A DNA stretch of 64,000 nt, from positions 26,656 through 90,655 of the forward strand of contig JAROBA010000023.1 in the NCBI GenBank assembly GCA_029432815.1, given 5' to 3'. The notes under the pieces were generated by a model that was not told the DNA's origin, did not search any database, and worked only from the letters and a program-made list of their open reading frames with translations. This document shows positions 33,692 through 42,674 of the stretch, piece after piece (the first letter of the stretch is position 1; each line of letters opens with the position of its first letter). This stretch comes from Pontiellaceae bacterium B1224 (GTDB lineage: Bacteria; Verrucomicrobiota; Kiritimatiellia; Kiritimatiellales; Pontiellaceae). Both the position numbers and the translations under genes were made by a program.

Positions 33692-35227
33692 CTAACGCGG
33701 GGAGACGTCCATCACATACCGGAAGCCGACATCCGTTGGGAATACATCCGTATCGGATGAGATAACAGTGCACGACGAAAAAGATGCCGGTGTTGAAGCG
33801 CTGCCGCCACGGATCTGGCAGGTTCCGTTCGCCGTTGAAACATATTCGCGAACATTGCCACCCATATCGCGAACATTATAGACGGAGATATCCCGGCTGA
33901 ATGCACCCGGCGGTGCCCAGAAAGGATACGCTTCCTTTCCTTTCTCATTTTCCAGCGTCAACGCCAGATTTTCTGACGCATCAAACCCATAGCCCCATGG
34001 ATAGGTGCGTCCATCCACGCCCCGGGCCGCCTTTTCCCATTCAAACTCCGTCGGTAGCCGGATGATTTCTCCGGTCTGGCGGCTCTTCCATTCACAATAG
34101 GCCGCGGCCGCTTCGCAGGTAATTCCAACCACCGGATAGTCAGGCTTCAAGCGAGCATCCATAAGATTACCGTCTGCATCCCAGGCATCCATTACGGCAT
34201 CCTCTTCTGAAAAACGAATCCGGCTCATCATGCTCGATTTTTCTTCCGGATCAAACAGGCTTTTCCAGAACTCAAGATAGTCTGCAACCGTGACCTCCCC
34301 TGTTTTGATATAGAAGGACGGCAGTGTTCGTTCATGCTCACGATACAGAGGCGATTCCTCCCCCCCGCAGATAAACGGTCCGCCAGGCACAAAGGCCAAC
34401 CCCGGAACCATCCGCGGCGGAATTTCCAGCGTCACCACCTTCTCTTCACCCGGCGCAATGTGAACCGGATACGGGAAAAATCCGCCTTCCGAGCCGGTAA
34501 TCATGATCAGATACGACCCTTTTTCAATGTCGGGAATACTATATGGAAACGTACTGGAGCGTCCGGCATGATTCGCCAAAACCAGCCGCGAACCATCCAG
34601 CTTCAACGCCCATACAATGATCTCATAAACATCGTCCCCGGCATTAATTTCAAGCTGTCCGCTGCCTTTAATGAGCGGCTTCATCTCAAGAAGCAGTGCA
34701 TTTACGTGGGAACTGTTAAACCAGCGGCGGGCCTGTTCGTAGCTGTTGCGCTCCAAAGCCGCTTCAAAACTCGCGCGCGCGGCATCCACAAACCAGGTTT
34801 GAACCGAGTCTATGGAGCGGTATCGATAGGCGATGGTGCTGAAGCAATTATTCAATGCAGCGAAGCACGCATCCAGCTCTCCGGACACGACACTCAGCTG
34901 ATCCCTCAGCGCCTGTTCTTCCTCCGACACCTCAATGCCGACCGCATCGCCGAACTTGGTCTGAAGATTCGTATAAATCTGCAGCGCCTGCGCATTCAGC
35001 GCATTCATTTCAACGCGCAGCTCTCTGGCATACGCTGTGGTCTCGTCAAATACCTGTCGATCCTTGAAACGGTCAATCACCACAGAGCCGACGAATGAAA
35101 CGAGAGCAATGGCAATGATGCCGATTTGGAACGGATTACGCCAATGCTTCGCCACACCCAAAGTGATACGGCGCTTGCTTTCGCGCGTTTTCACTTTTTT
35201 CCGCCACTTTTTGGGGGTCAGATCCAC
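33692..35227 (-). CDS. Membrane-anchored FGE-like (SUMF1) domain protein without kinase
   Basis: 511 residues. A basic cytoplasmic N-terminus is followed by one transmembrane helix at ~34-51, a helical region to ~200, a short beta segment and an FGE-like domain at ~270-511. The last is very similar to that of the adjacent kinase (PFWAPPGAFSRDISVYN against PFWAPPGSFKRDVTVYN; GGSASTPASF against GGSASTPDNF). The catalytic Cys pair of true FGE is not apparent. The start is a GTG with a weak site, 18 bp after greA. It looks like the kinase with its kinase domain removed, so the two may pair across the membrane; that is inference. Confidence 0.82.
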   Translation of the reverse strand: MDLTPKKWRKKVKTRESKRRITLGVAKHWRNPFQIGIIAIALVSFVGSVVIDRFKDRQVFDETTAYARELRVEMNALNAQALQIYTNLQTKFGDAVGIEVSEEEQALRDQLSVVSGELDACFAALNNCFSTIAYRYRSIDSVQTWFVDAARASFEAALERNSYEQARRWFNSSHVNALLLEMKPLIKGSGQLEINAGDDVYEIIVWALKLDGSRLVLANHAGRSSTFPYSIPDIEKGSYLIMITGSEGGFFPYPVHIAPGEEKVVTLEIPPRMVPGLAFVPGGPFICGGEESPLYREHERTLPSFYIKTGEVTVADYLEFWKSLFDPEEKSSMMSRIRFSEEDAVMDAWDADGNLMDARLKPDYPVVGITCEAAAAYCEWKSRQTGEIIRLPTEFEWEKAARGVDGRTYPWGYGFDASENLALTLENEKGKEAYPFWAPPGAFSRDISVYNVRDMGGNVREYVSTANGTCQIRGGSASTPASFSSCTVISSDTDVFPTDVGFRYVMDVSPR

Positions 35228-35245
35228 CGTTATAATCCGCGACTC

Positions 35246-37363
35246 TTAGCCCGCAATCCAGGCGCGAACATCGTCGGAAAGCGGGAGGACGGATTCAACC
35301 ACACATTTTCCTTCCGGAACCTCCACTCGATCGCCTGCGCCATGTCCCATCAGCGCTTTGGCCAAACGGGTTTCACTCGATATAATCGAAAGCTCCTCAT
35401 CCTGATCCCATGAACCGAGAATGTAGTAGGTTTCAACGGTGTCGGACCCTTCATAGCTGAGTTCAACACCAACTCCTGCTGTAACGACTTCCGAAGATAC
35501 CGTGACGAAGTCAGTCGGCTTCACTTTTTCGAGATCTTCCGCCAGCTGCGCTCCCTGAGCCATCAACAGACCCTGACGTTCTTTGGCATATTTAAACTCG
35601 GCATTTTCGCGAAGGTCGCCATGGCTGCGCGCCACTTCAATTTCCTTCGAGTTTTCCGGAATCTCAACCGTCATGATCTTCTCAAGCTGTTTCTGGCGTT
35701 GCGTGTAGCTACGAGTCGAAGTCTGCAGCACCTCTCTCTTGGAAGCGGCAGCCGCCTGACCGGCCGTCGGCAGGATGATATCCTGCAGTTCCGGGAATTT
35801 ACGCAGAATCTTAGCGATCACAGACTTGCGATCCAGTGCATCCCAGCCCTGCCCTTCATGCGTCCGGCGCATGAAGTCGCGGCGTTGCTGTTCCGTCATA
35901 GCGCCCATCACATCGTGGAGCCACTCTTCGGTCTGGAACCGTTCGCGCAACTGGTTCTGAGCCCGGAGCATGGCCCCGGCAACATTCACTTCCAGCGCTT
36001 CCTGAATACGGAAGGCCAGATCGCCTTTGGAGATCAGGTTCCACTTTTCAACATAATCGGGCGAGCGCTGACACCACAGCAGCATCGGTGCGCTGGCTTT
36101 ACGGCGGGCAACGGCGGAGGTCATGATCTGCTTCACATCCTCTTCCACATCGTTGGCAATCAAAGCCGCCATAATTTCATTCAGAACCGGGTGGCTCACC
36201 ACCGGAATCACTTTGCTCAGCGTCGCCGTGACCGCTTCCTTGTCATTCTCAATCAGAATGGTGAGCAGCGCCTGCAGCTGGCGCGAAGGCAGCCGGTCCA
36301 GCGTATCAACCAGATTGTCGGCAATCAGATCATGAATCAGCTTTTCGGTATCCAGATCCGTCGGTTCAATCTGGAAGGTCCGGGCATAAATAAAGCCTTC
36401 CGCTTTCCATTCCGGACGAGCTGATGGAGCCCCGTTGATGATGAACGAAAGCCGGTTCGCCAGTGTTTCCTGAGCAAATTCAGAAGAGGTATCGATCCCC
36501 TTTTCGATGATTTCCTTAAACCGTTCGAAGAGCCCTTCAATATCCCGCTCCTGACCGATCATTGCGAACCACTCGTCATCGTAGGCAAGACCGCCTTTAT
36601 GGAAGACAATATTATCAGAGCGTTTTTTGGGAATCTCAACCGAAGCATCATTTTTCAGACCTTTTCGCGCCGCTTCCCAGAATTTTTTCCACTTCGCTTC
36701 CGGCATGATGGAAGGCACCATTTTTTCCATCAATCGGGTAATGGACATATTGCCATAGCTGCTCAGGGTGGCTTTCACCACTTCGGCCGGTTCCTCTTTG
36801 AGCATACGCTTGAGCTCATCCGGGTTATTGTGCTTGATCGCCATGATGTGATCATCATCCAGCAGCTCGAGTGCTTCAGCCGCATAGCTGAACGCCATTT
36901 CGTGCTCACCCTTGCGCTCAAAATCAATTTCAAGCATGGCGTAAAAGTGGTCAATATCGTCGATAATACCGAAGCCCCAGGTTTCGTTATAACAAAGCAG
37001 GCCGGTTTTCAGGGAACGGAGAAACGCGAGACGCTCGAAACATGTTGCGATCGGAAGGCTTCCGCCAAAACCCGCAGGTTCAATCATACGAACTGCGTTC
37101 CGGTTTTTGGAAAGTAATTTTTTCAGCGTTTCAGGAATATCCTCGATTTTACCTCGGGCTCCCAGCCAGGAGAGCACCACCAGCGCATCGTCAATCTTTT
37201 CGGCTTCCACCAGCTTCTGATACAGCTCCATGGCCCCGTTATCCGCTTCAACCGGGCGTTCAGCTTCCACCAGCCCGTTCAGCGCCTCTAACAGCTCAAC
37301 CTTCTTAATTTCGCCGTCAGCCAGCCCGACAATCCACTCTTCGTTAATTGATTCCAAATCCAT
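35246..37363 (-). CDS. greA: PVC-type long GreA transcription elongation factor
   Basis: 705 residues against ~158 for ordinary GreA. Only the last ~165 residues are GreA-like: the N-terminal coiled coil (EIEVARSHGDLRENAEFKYA, carrying the acidic tip) and the FKBP-like C-domain (ETYYILGSWDQDEELSIIS, KALMGHGAGDRVEVP). The first ~540 residues are alpha-helical and of unknown role. Chlamydial GreA proteins of ~715 residues have the same plan. GreA rescues backtracked RNA polymerase. ATG 37363 has a strong AGGAGG site. A palindrome at 37407 overlaps the likely promoter region. Confidence 0.88.
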   Translation of the reverse strand: MDLESINEEWIVGLADGEIKKVELLEALNGLVEAERPVEADNGAMELYQKLVEAEKIDDALVVLSWLGARGKIEDIPETLKKLLSKNRNAVRMIEPAGFGGSLPIATCFERLAFLRSLKTGLLCYNETWGFGIIDDIDHFYAMLEIDFERKGEHEMAFSYAAEALELLDDDHIMAIKHNNPDELKRMLKEEPAEVVKATLSSYGNMSITRLMEKMVPSIMPEAKWKKFWEAARKGLKNDASVEIPKKRSDNIVFHKGGLAYDDEWFAMIGQERDIEGLFERFKEIIEKGIDTSSEFAQETLANRLSFIINGAPSARPEWKAEGFIYARTFQIEPTDLDTEKLIHDLIADNLVDTLDRLPSRQLQALLTILIENDKEAVTATLSKVIPVVSHPVLNEIMAALIANDVEEDVKQIMTSAVARRKASAPMLLWCQRSPDYVEKWNLISKGDLAFRIQEALEVNVAGAMLRAQNQLRERFQTEEWLHDVMGAMTEQQRRDFMRRTHEGQGWDALDRKSVIAKILRKFPELQDIILPTAGQAAAASKREVLQTSTRSYTQRQKQLEKIMTVEIPENSKEIEVARSHGDLRENAEFKYAKERQGLLMAQGAQLAEDLEKVKPTDFVTVSSEVVTAGVGVELSYEGSDTVETYYILGSWDQDEELSIISSETRLAKALMGHGAGDRVEVPEGKCVVESVLPLSDDVRAWIAG

Positions 37364-37406
37364 TGCGTATGCCTCCTGAAAAATTAGCGGCGAAATATAA
37401 CGCTTT

Positions 37407-37452
37407 TTCCAGACACTGGAAAACGTTTTCGACGCTTTTCCAATGGTTGGAA
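37407..37452. repeat. Two 15-bp palindromes between the VWA operon and greA
   Basis: TTCCAGACACTGGAA (37407-37421) and TTCCAATGGTTGGAA (37438-37452), each extended to TTTTCC...GGAAAA. They lie in the 177-bp gap holding the end of the VWA operon and the start of greA. On the minus strand the first copy provides TTTCCA 17 bp before TATATT, a possible greA promoter. No other gene is seen in the gap. Confidence 0.8.
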
Positions 37453-37540
37453 AAATAAAAAAACGGACCGAACAGCCCTGAATTCAGAACCCTTCTAAGC
37501 GACGCATCACAATCGAAAACGCCCGGCCGGCCGGGCGTGC

Positions 37541-40054
37541 TCACCCGAGGCGTCTGAAAAGAACCCCCAGAACGGCAAAAAGCATGGCAAGAAACACGAA
37601 GGTATGACGCACAGAAACGTAGCGCCATACCGCATCGTCGCGCTGTGTAAGCGTGTCGGCATCGAGCGCGGGCAATGCGGCAATGCCCGCATCCGCCACG
37701 CTGGACAGCCGGTATTCCTCGGGATAGTCGCGCCGCCAGCTCAGCAGGCGGGTCGCGCCGGTTTCCTGATCCAGCAGACGGATCGAGCTGTTCTGTTTTT
37801 CCTTCATCGGCAGGAAAACTTCGTAACGACCGAGTCCAACCTGGCGCGGTTCCAGCAGCTGCTCGCCCCCGTATTCCATCAGCGCCACGCCATTCCAATC
37901 GACCTCATTGACCGGTCGCAGGCCCGCGTCGCGCCGTTCCACCCACAGCCGCAGCCCGGTCGGCTCCTCACTCGTCCGGACTGCAATACCCGCGCCACGA
38001 TCCTTGCGAACACAGCGCCGCAAAATCTGCGCCCAGAACGGGCCAAAGCCTTTCCACTCGACCCACTCGCCCGCCCACATATCCGAGGCGTCGGACGTAA
38101 ATGCCATGCCGACCCCGAGGCCGTACTGGCCCGATGCAAGCAGCGGATCGCCTCCCTCGGTGATGAGGTGTATGAGCGCCGCAGGTTTCAGCCGCGTCAT
38201 CACATAGCCCAGCAAATACGGTGCGTCGTCGAAGTCGACGCCCTCCAGAAAGCCGAGCGTATTGACGGCCACCGGTATAAACGGCTCTTCTTTGATCGCA
38301 GAGCGCGACACCGCCATGGTCTCCTTCGTGAAAATCCGCGGAACACTGGAAGGGTCCATCGTTTCGTAATACCGACCGCGACCAATCTGCGCGATCCGTT
38401 TCAGCAGCTCCCGCGCCGCGCCGCCGCCCAGGGCCACGGTGGAAACCGTAATTCCCGAAAGCGCCATGCTCTCCGAAATCCCCTCTGCATCTCCCGGAGC
38501 GCTTTGGCCGTCGGTCAGCAGAATCATATGCCGCACCCGCGTGCCGGCGGAACGCAGCATGCGTTCGCCCTCCACCATGCCGGGATAGATGCTCGTGCCG
38601 CCGCCCGCCTGCAGCGAATCAATTGCATCCTGAACGCGGCCGACATCCGAGGCCGGCGTCATTTCGCACGCAATGAACGGCTGCGAGTCGAAACCGATCA
38701 CACCGATTTTATCGCGGGGCCCCAGCAGCTCAACAGTCGCTTTTGCCGCCTGTCGCGCCAGCTCGATCGGCACACCGCTCATGCTGCCGGATTTATCAAT
38801 CACCAGCGCCATCGCCATCGACGGTGTCTCTTTTTCTTTCTCAAACCGCGAGGTGATCGGCAGTACCTCCTCCACCGGCGTTTGATAATAGCCGCCCAGA
38901 CCGAAACTGTTTTCCGAACCCAGCATCAGCAAGCCGCCGCCGAAGTCGGTCACGTAGCGCTTTAATGAATGCATCGCTCGCTCTGGAATATCGGTTGCGG
39001 GGATATCCGCCAAAACAATCGCATCAAACTTCAACAATTCATCGAGCGTCGCGGGTAATCCGATCGGCGCACGGACTTCCACCCCAAAACCCTGCTTTTC
39101 CAGCGCGGAGCGGAAATGCCGCATCGACCTCGGTTTTTCATGCAGCACCAGCACGCGCGCCCGACCGATGATCGCGACCTCGCACCCAGCCTGATTATTC
39201 AAAGGAAAATGATCCTGTTCCGGAACCAGTTCCACCTGCCACACCGGTGCGTCGTCCATCCCGACCACCACATCGAACGCAAACCGGTTGTCACCCTCCG
39301 GCGTCAGCTCGACCTCCTGCGACGCACGCGCCACGCCGCGATTGAGCAACCGCACCTTCGCCTTCATCGGCACATTGGCCGTCAACCGGGTCTTCAGGCG
39401 CAGGCGCTCGCCGGCATACACCGCATGCGCGGAAGGAACCACCTCCACCACCGCCGCCTCCGGCCGGCTTTCGCGGCGCAGCTGTTCGAACTGAATCAAT
39501 GCGCCTTCCTTCTCTAAACGTTTCAACTCGTTTTCCACCGGATCAGTGGTGGGTACGCCGTCGGAATACAAAACCACCCGATGTGCCTTACCGGCGGGAA
39601 AGCTCAACCGCGCTGATCGCAGGGCGGCGGCCAGACGTGTCTCCCGGCGGAACTGATCATCCGCCAACGTGTCGCACCACGTTTCCAAGGTCTGTAAAGC
39701 GTCCTCTGGATCCACCTCGCGTGCCCCGTCGGCAAAAATAAAAACGGCCGACGAATCGCCGGCATGCAACTGCTCGTTCATCTCGATGACATGCTGCATC
39801 GCCGCAATGCACTCCTCGAGATCGACCGACTCGGACACATCCACCAGATGCGCCACATGAATCGCCTTCGATGGTTTGTTCAGATAGGGACCGCATAACG
39901 CAAGAATCACGCAGACGAGTGCGAGGCAGCGAAAAGCGAAAGAGAGCCGTCTCCACCACTTCGGTCGATCCGAAAGAGTGAACCAATACGCAACACCGAT
40001 CAAAACCGGCACGAGCAGCCACCACAGGGGCGTGAGTGAGATAAACTCCATCAT
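37541..40054 (-). CDS. Membrane protein with von Willebrand and GATase1-like domains
   Basis: 837 residues. Two N-terminal membrane helices, then a first VWA-like domain (VDVSESV), a beta region, a glutamine-amidotransferase-like fold (DFGGGLLMLGSENSFGLGGY) and a second VWA domain with complete MIDAS DKSGSMSG at about residue 430. One C-terminal helix ends the chain. Such large VWA proteins close MoxR-DUF58-VWA operons in Planctomycetes and Verrucomicrobia; their task is thought to be protein assembly or envelope maintenance, not firmly known. ATG 40054 overlaps the stop of the preceding gene (ATGA). Last gene of the operon. Confidence 0.82.
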   Translation of the reverse strand: MMEFISLTPLWWLLVPVLIGVAYWFTLSDRPKWWRRLSFAFRCLALVCVILALCGPYLNKPSKAIHVAHLVDVSESVDLEECIAAMQHVIEMNEQLHAGDSSAVFIFADGAREVDPEDALQTLETWCDTLADDQFRRETRLAAALRSARLSFPAGKAHRVVLYSDGVPTTDPVENELKRLEKEGALIQFEQLRRESRPEAAVVEVVPSAHAVYAGERLRLKTRLTANVPMKAKVRLLNRGVARASQEVELTPEGDNRFAFDVVVGMDDAPVWQVELVPEQDHFPLNNQAGCEVAIIGRARVLVLHEKPRSMRHFRSALEKQGFGVEVRAPIGLPATLDELLKFDAIVLADIPATDIPERAMHSLKRYVTDFGGGLLMLGSENSFGLGGYYQTPVEEVLPITSRFEKEKETPSMAMALVIDKSGSMSGVPIELARQAAKATVELLGPRDKIGVIGFDSQPFIACEMTPASDVGRVQDAIDSLQAGGGTSIYPGMVEGERMLRSAGTRVRHMILLTDGQSAPGDAEGISESMALSGITVSTVALGGGAARELLKRIAQIGRGRYYETMDPSSVPRIFTKETMAVSRSAIKEEPFIPVAVNTLGFLEGVDFDDAPYLLGYVMTRLKPAALIHLITEGGDPLLASGQYGLGVGMAFTSDASDMWAGEWVEWKGFGPFWAQILRRCVRKDRGAGIAVRTSEEPTGLRLWVERRDAGLRPVNEVDWNGVALMEYGGEQLLEPRQVGLGRYEVFLPMKEKQNSSIRLLDQETGATRLLSWRRDYPEEYRLSSVADAGIAALPALDADTLTQRDDAVWRYVSVRHTFVFLAMLFAVLGVLFRRLG

Positions 40055-41814
40055 CCGACCTTCCTCCGGTGATACAGCGCGCACTCCAGCGCCATGAGCA
40101 GCAGGGCCGCCGCCAAAAACCAATCCGACAGCGGGAAGCCGCCCGTCACCACGGCAACGTCTTCAACCTCAATCGTAGCGGCCATGCCGGATTCTGCAAC
40201 CGGCGCGCCGCCGCACGCCACCGTCAGCCGGTTCGTGCCGCTCGTTACCTCATAAAATCCAAAACGCTCCAACGGCCCGAAGCGCCCGCCGGAGAATGCA
40301 ATGACCTCGCCATCCGGCGTGCTCACCTCGCCCACCTCGAAACCTGCGGGAAGTTCCGCCACCGCTCCGGCTGGAAGCATGGAATACGGCGCGTCCTCCA
40401 GATTCATCAACTCCGCTGCCGTGGACCAGATCAGTACCGGAAACAGCGGATGCAAAAAGAAATGGTTTAACGCTGGATCAAAATTAAACACATATGCAGT
40501 CGAACCGTCCGAAGAGGTTTTATAAACAAGCGGTGTGCCATCGTCCGTCTCCACCACCACGATCGACTGTTCCGGTGGAACGATATCGCGCACGCCATTA
40601 AATACCATTCCGTCGAGATCGGCGTACCGTGCCAGCGGATGCTCGGGCAGTAAAACGCGCGCGGTCGCCTCGGTCGGTTCACCGCTCACACTTTGCCAGA
40701 ATGCAGATGCCCCGGTCGGCGCAAAAACAGCCAACCGTTCCGTCGAAGCCGCGTCAACTTCGCCGCGATACAGCGTGAGTGCCGGATTTTCATCCGTCAG
40801 CATGAGTCCCGACACGCCCTCGCCAAAGGCCTCCACGCACAAGCGCCAGAAGGCGCGGGTTTCCGGCGCCCGTACCGCCACACGCACCGGCGATGCTTCC
40901 TGCACCACCGCACGGGCCACGTTGTCGCGCTCCAGCGCATCGTCGATTTCCAACGTAAGAATCCAACGTCCCGCATCGCCGTTGGGCAGCTCCAGAATTT
41001 CCGGCTCGTTTAATCCCGGTTGGAGGATCAGCGGAAAAATACGCCGAATGTCGTCCGCCGTTTCATGAGTTAAAACCGCGTCAACCTCCATCTCTTTTTC
41101 GGCGCTGGAAAAGACCTGAAAGAAAATACCCAGCGGCCGGTCCGCCCCAGGGATGCGCTGGACATCGAACGCGGTGATGCCGACGTTGTCCCCGGGCTCG
41201 CCGACCTTGACCAGCTCGATTCCTTCGGGCAGCTGATCCGCGCCTGCGAAGCAGCCATCGGAAAAAAGAATCACGCGGCGGGTTCCATTGGTATCGCCGG
41301 GACCAAAAAAGTGATCCAGCGCAGCAATGTTCAGCGGCGCATCGGATCCTTGAATTGCATCCAGCCCCTTTGACAGCTCGCGGCGGCTGGCCGTAAAACC
41401 GGAAGCGGAAACGAGCTCCTCGCCCAATGCGAACACCGAAGCGCGCCCGCCCGCCGGCAACGAACGCGCCAGCCCCATCGCGGCGCGGCGTGCTTCCGCC
41501 AGCCGATCGGCCGCGTTCATACTTAAACTGTTGTCGACGATCAGCACCAGTCGTTCCGCCGATGCGCCGTTACGCGAAACGGGGCGTGCCAGCGCAAGCA
41601 CCAGTAAAATAAATGCGAGCGTCATCAGCGCAAGGCTGAGCCAGTCGCGCAGCTTTTGCAGCCACGAGGCAGCACGGCGCTCCTGAAAAACACCCTGCCA
41701 TAGAAACCAGGCGCTAGTTTTACGGCGGCGCGGCCGCACCTTGATCAGATACACCACCGCCAACGGCGCGAGCGCAAGCAGCGCCCATAAAAACTGGGGA
41801 AGCAGGAAGGTCAC
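40051..41814 (-). CDS. BatA-like von Willebrand factor type A membrane protein
   Basis: 587 residues. Starts with the BatA N-terminal membrane region (FLLPQFLWALLALAPLAVVY, then basic residues and a second helix), followed by a VWA domain with MIDAS-type DNSLSMN and the later FSDGCF, a beta-rich domain and a final helix (WFLAAALLLMALECALY). The start is GTG, overlapping the DUF58 stop as GTGA. The order after MoxR and DUF58 matches Bat (aerotolerance-type) operons. Confidence 0.85.
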   Translation of the reverse strand: MTFLLPQFLWALLALAPLAVVYLIKVRPRRRKTSAWFLWQGVFQERRAASWLQKLRDWLSLALMTLAFILLVLALARPVSRNGASAERLVLIVDNSLSMNAADRLAEARRAAMGLARSLPAGGRASVFALGEELVSASGFTASRRELSKGLDAIQGSDAPLNIAALDHFFGPGDTNGTRRVILFSDGCFAGADQLPEGIELVKVGEPGDNVGITAFDVQRIPGADRPLGIFFQVFSSAEKEMEVDAVLTHETADDIRRIFPLILQPGLNEPEILELPNGDAGRWILTLEIDDALERDNVARAVVQEASPVRVAVRAPETRAFWRLCVEAFGEGVSGLMLTDENPALTLYRGEVDAASTERLAVFAPTGASAFWQSVSGEPTEATARVLLPEHPLARYADLDGMVFNGVRDIVPPEQSIVVVETDDGTPLVYKTSSDGSTAYVFNFDPALNHFFLHPLFPVLIWSTAAELMNLEDAPYSMLPAGAVAELPAGFEVGEVSTPDGEVIAFSGGRFGPLERFGFYEVTSGTNRLTVACGGAPVAESGMAATIEVEDVAVVTGGFPLSDWFLAAALLLMALECALYHRRKVG

Positions 41815-42674
41815 GCCACAAGCCCGCCTTTCCGAAGAATGACTTCCACCACGCGATCAAACGGAGCGTCGCTGAACGCCTGAACGTAGCCCACACCGCG
41901 TCGCGCACATTCGCGCTGCAGCCCGTCGTTCCATTCCTTCACTGCGGCGGCATAACGCGCAACTTCGGCCGCCGTGATGGTCACCTTGCGGCGCGCACCG
42001 GTTTCGCAACATTCCATTTCCACATCGCCCTTCCAGTCGCACTTCATTTCAGCAGGATCCAATGTCTGAATAAAAAAGACATCGTGCCGTCCCCATTGAA
42101 GCCGCTTCACTGCTTCGGCATATCCCGCCGGTGCAAAGAAATCTGAGACCAGCACACACACGCCCGGCCGCTTGACCCGGCGTTGAAACTCGGAGGCGCA
42201 CGCGGAGAGATCGGTATCCTTTCCGACGAGGGGCGCCTCCTCGAGCGCGCGCAGCATGGGGAACACTTTGCCGCGTCCGTGTGCCGACGGAAGCAAAGGC
42301 GTCAACCGATCCGCAACCGCATGCACACACACCTTGTCGTGACACGAGAGCGCAATGTAGGCGAGTGCGGCCACCACCTGCCGCGCAAATAAAAATTTGG
42401 TTTCCATCGACGGACTGCAGTCGAGCAGGAAGTGAACAGTGACGTCCTCTTCCAGCTCATAGAGTTTCACGACGAGCGCCTCCAACCGACCGTAGATATT
42501 CCAATCGACGTGGCGATAGTCATCGCCCGCGTGATATTCAGCGTAGTCGGCAAAGTTGAGCCCGCTCCCCTTTTTCATGCTACGCCGGTCGGCACGCATG
42601 GATCCGCCCAGCACTTTGCGCGTGAGCAGGAACAGGGTTTCAAGCCGTCTGAGAAATTCCGGATCGGTTAGCAT
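41811..42674 (-). CDS. DUF58 domain protein
   Basis: 287 residues. It has the DUF58 signature segment GSGLNFADYAEYHAGDDYRHVDW and a VWA-like core (FLLDCSPSMETK). DUF58 proteins accompany MoxR ATPases and are presumed clients or adaptors. ATG 42674 overlaps the moxR stop by 4 bp, and its stop overlaps the next start, so translation is coupled on both sides. Confidence 0.9.
   Translation of the reverse strand: MLTDPEFLRRLETLFLLTRKVLGGSMRADRRSMKKGSGLNFADYAEYHAGDDYRHVDWNIYGRLEALVVKLYELEEDVTVHFLLDCSPSMETKFLFARQVVAALAYIALSCHDKVCVHAVADRLTPLLPSAHGRGKVFPMLRALEEAPLVGKDTDLSACASEFQRRVKRPGVCVLVSDFFAPAGYAEAVKRLQWGRHDVFFIQTLDPAEMKCDWKGDVEMECCETGARRKVTITAAEVARYAAAVKEWNDGLQRECARRGVGYVQAFSDAPFDRVVEVILRKGGLVA

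Noticed and set aside
33692..35227. FGE-domain proteins as sulfatase-activating enzymes
   Set aside because: The two closely spaced catalytic cysteines of true FGE are not visible and no sulfatase gene is in the window.
37604..38965. Long open frame (453 codons) opposite the large VWA gene
   Set aside because: Arg/His-rich antisense shadow with no family similarity; the VWA/MIDAS gene on the other strand is clear.
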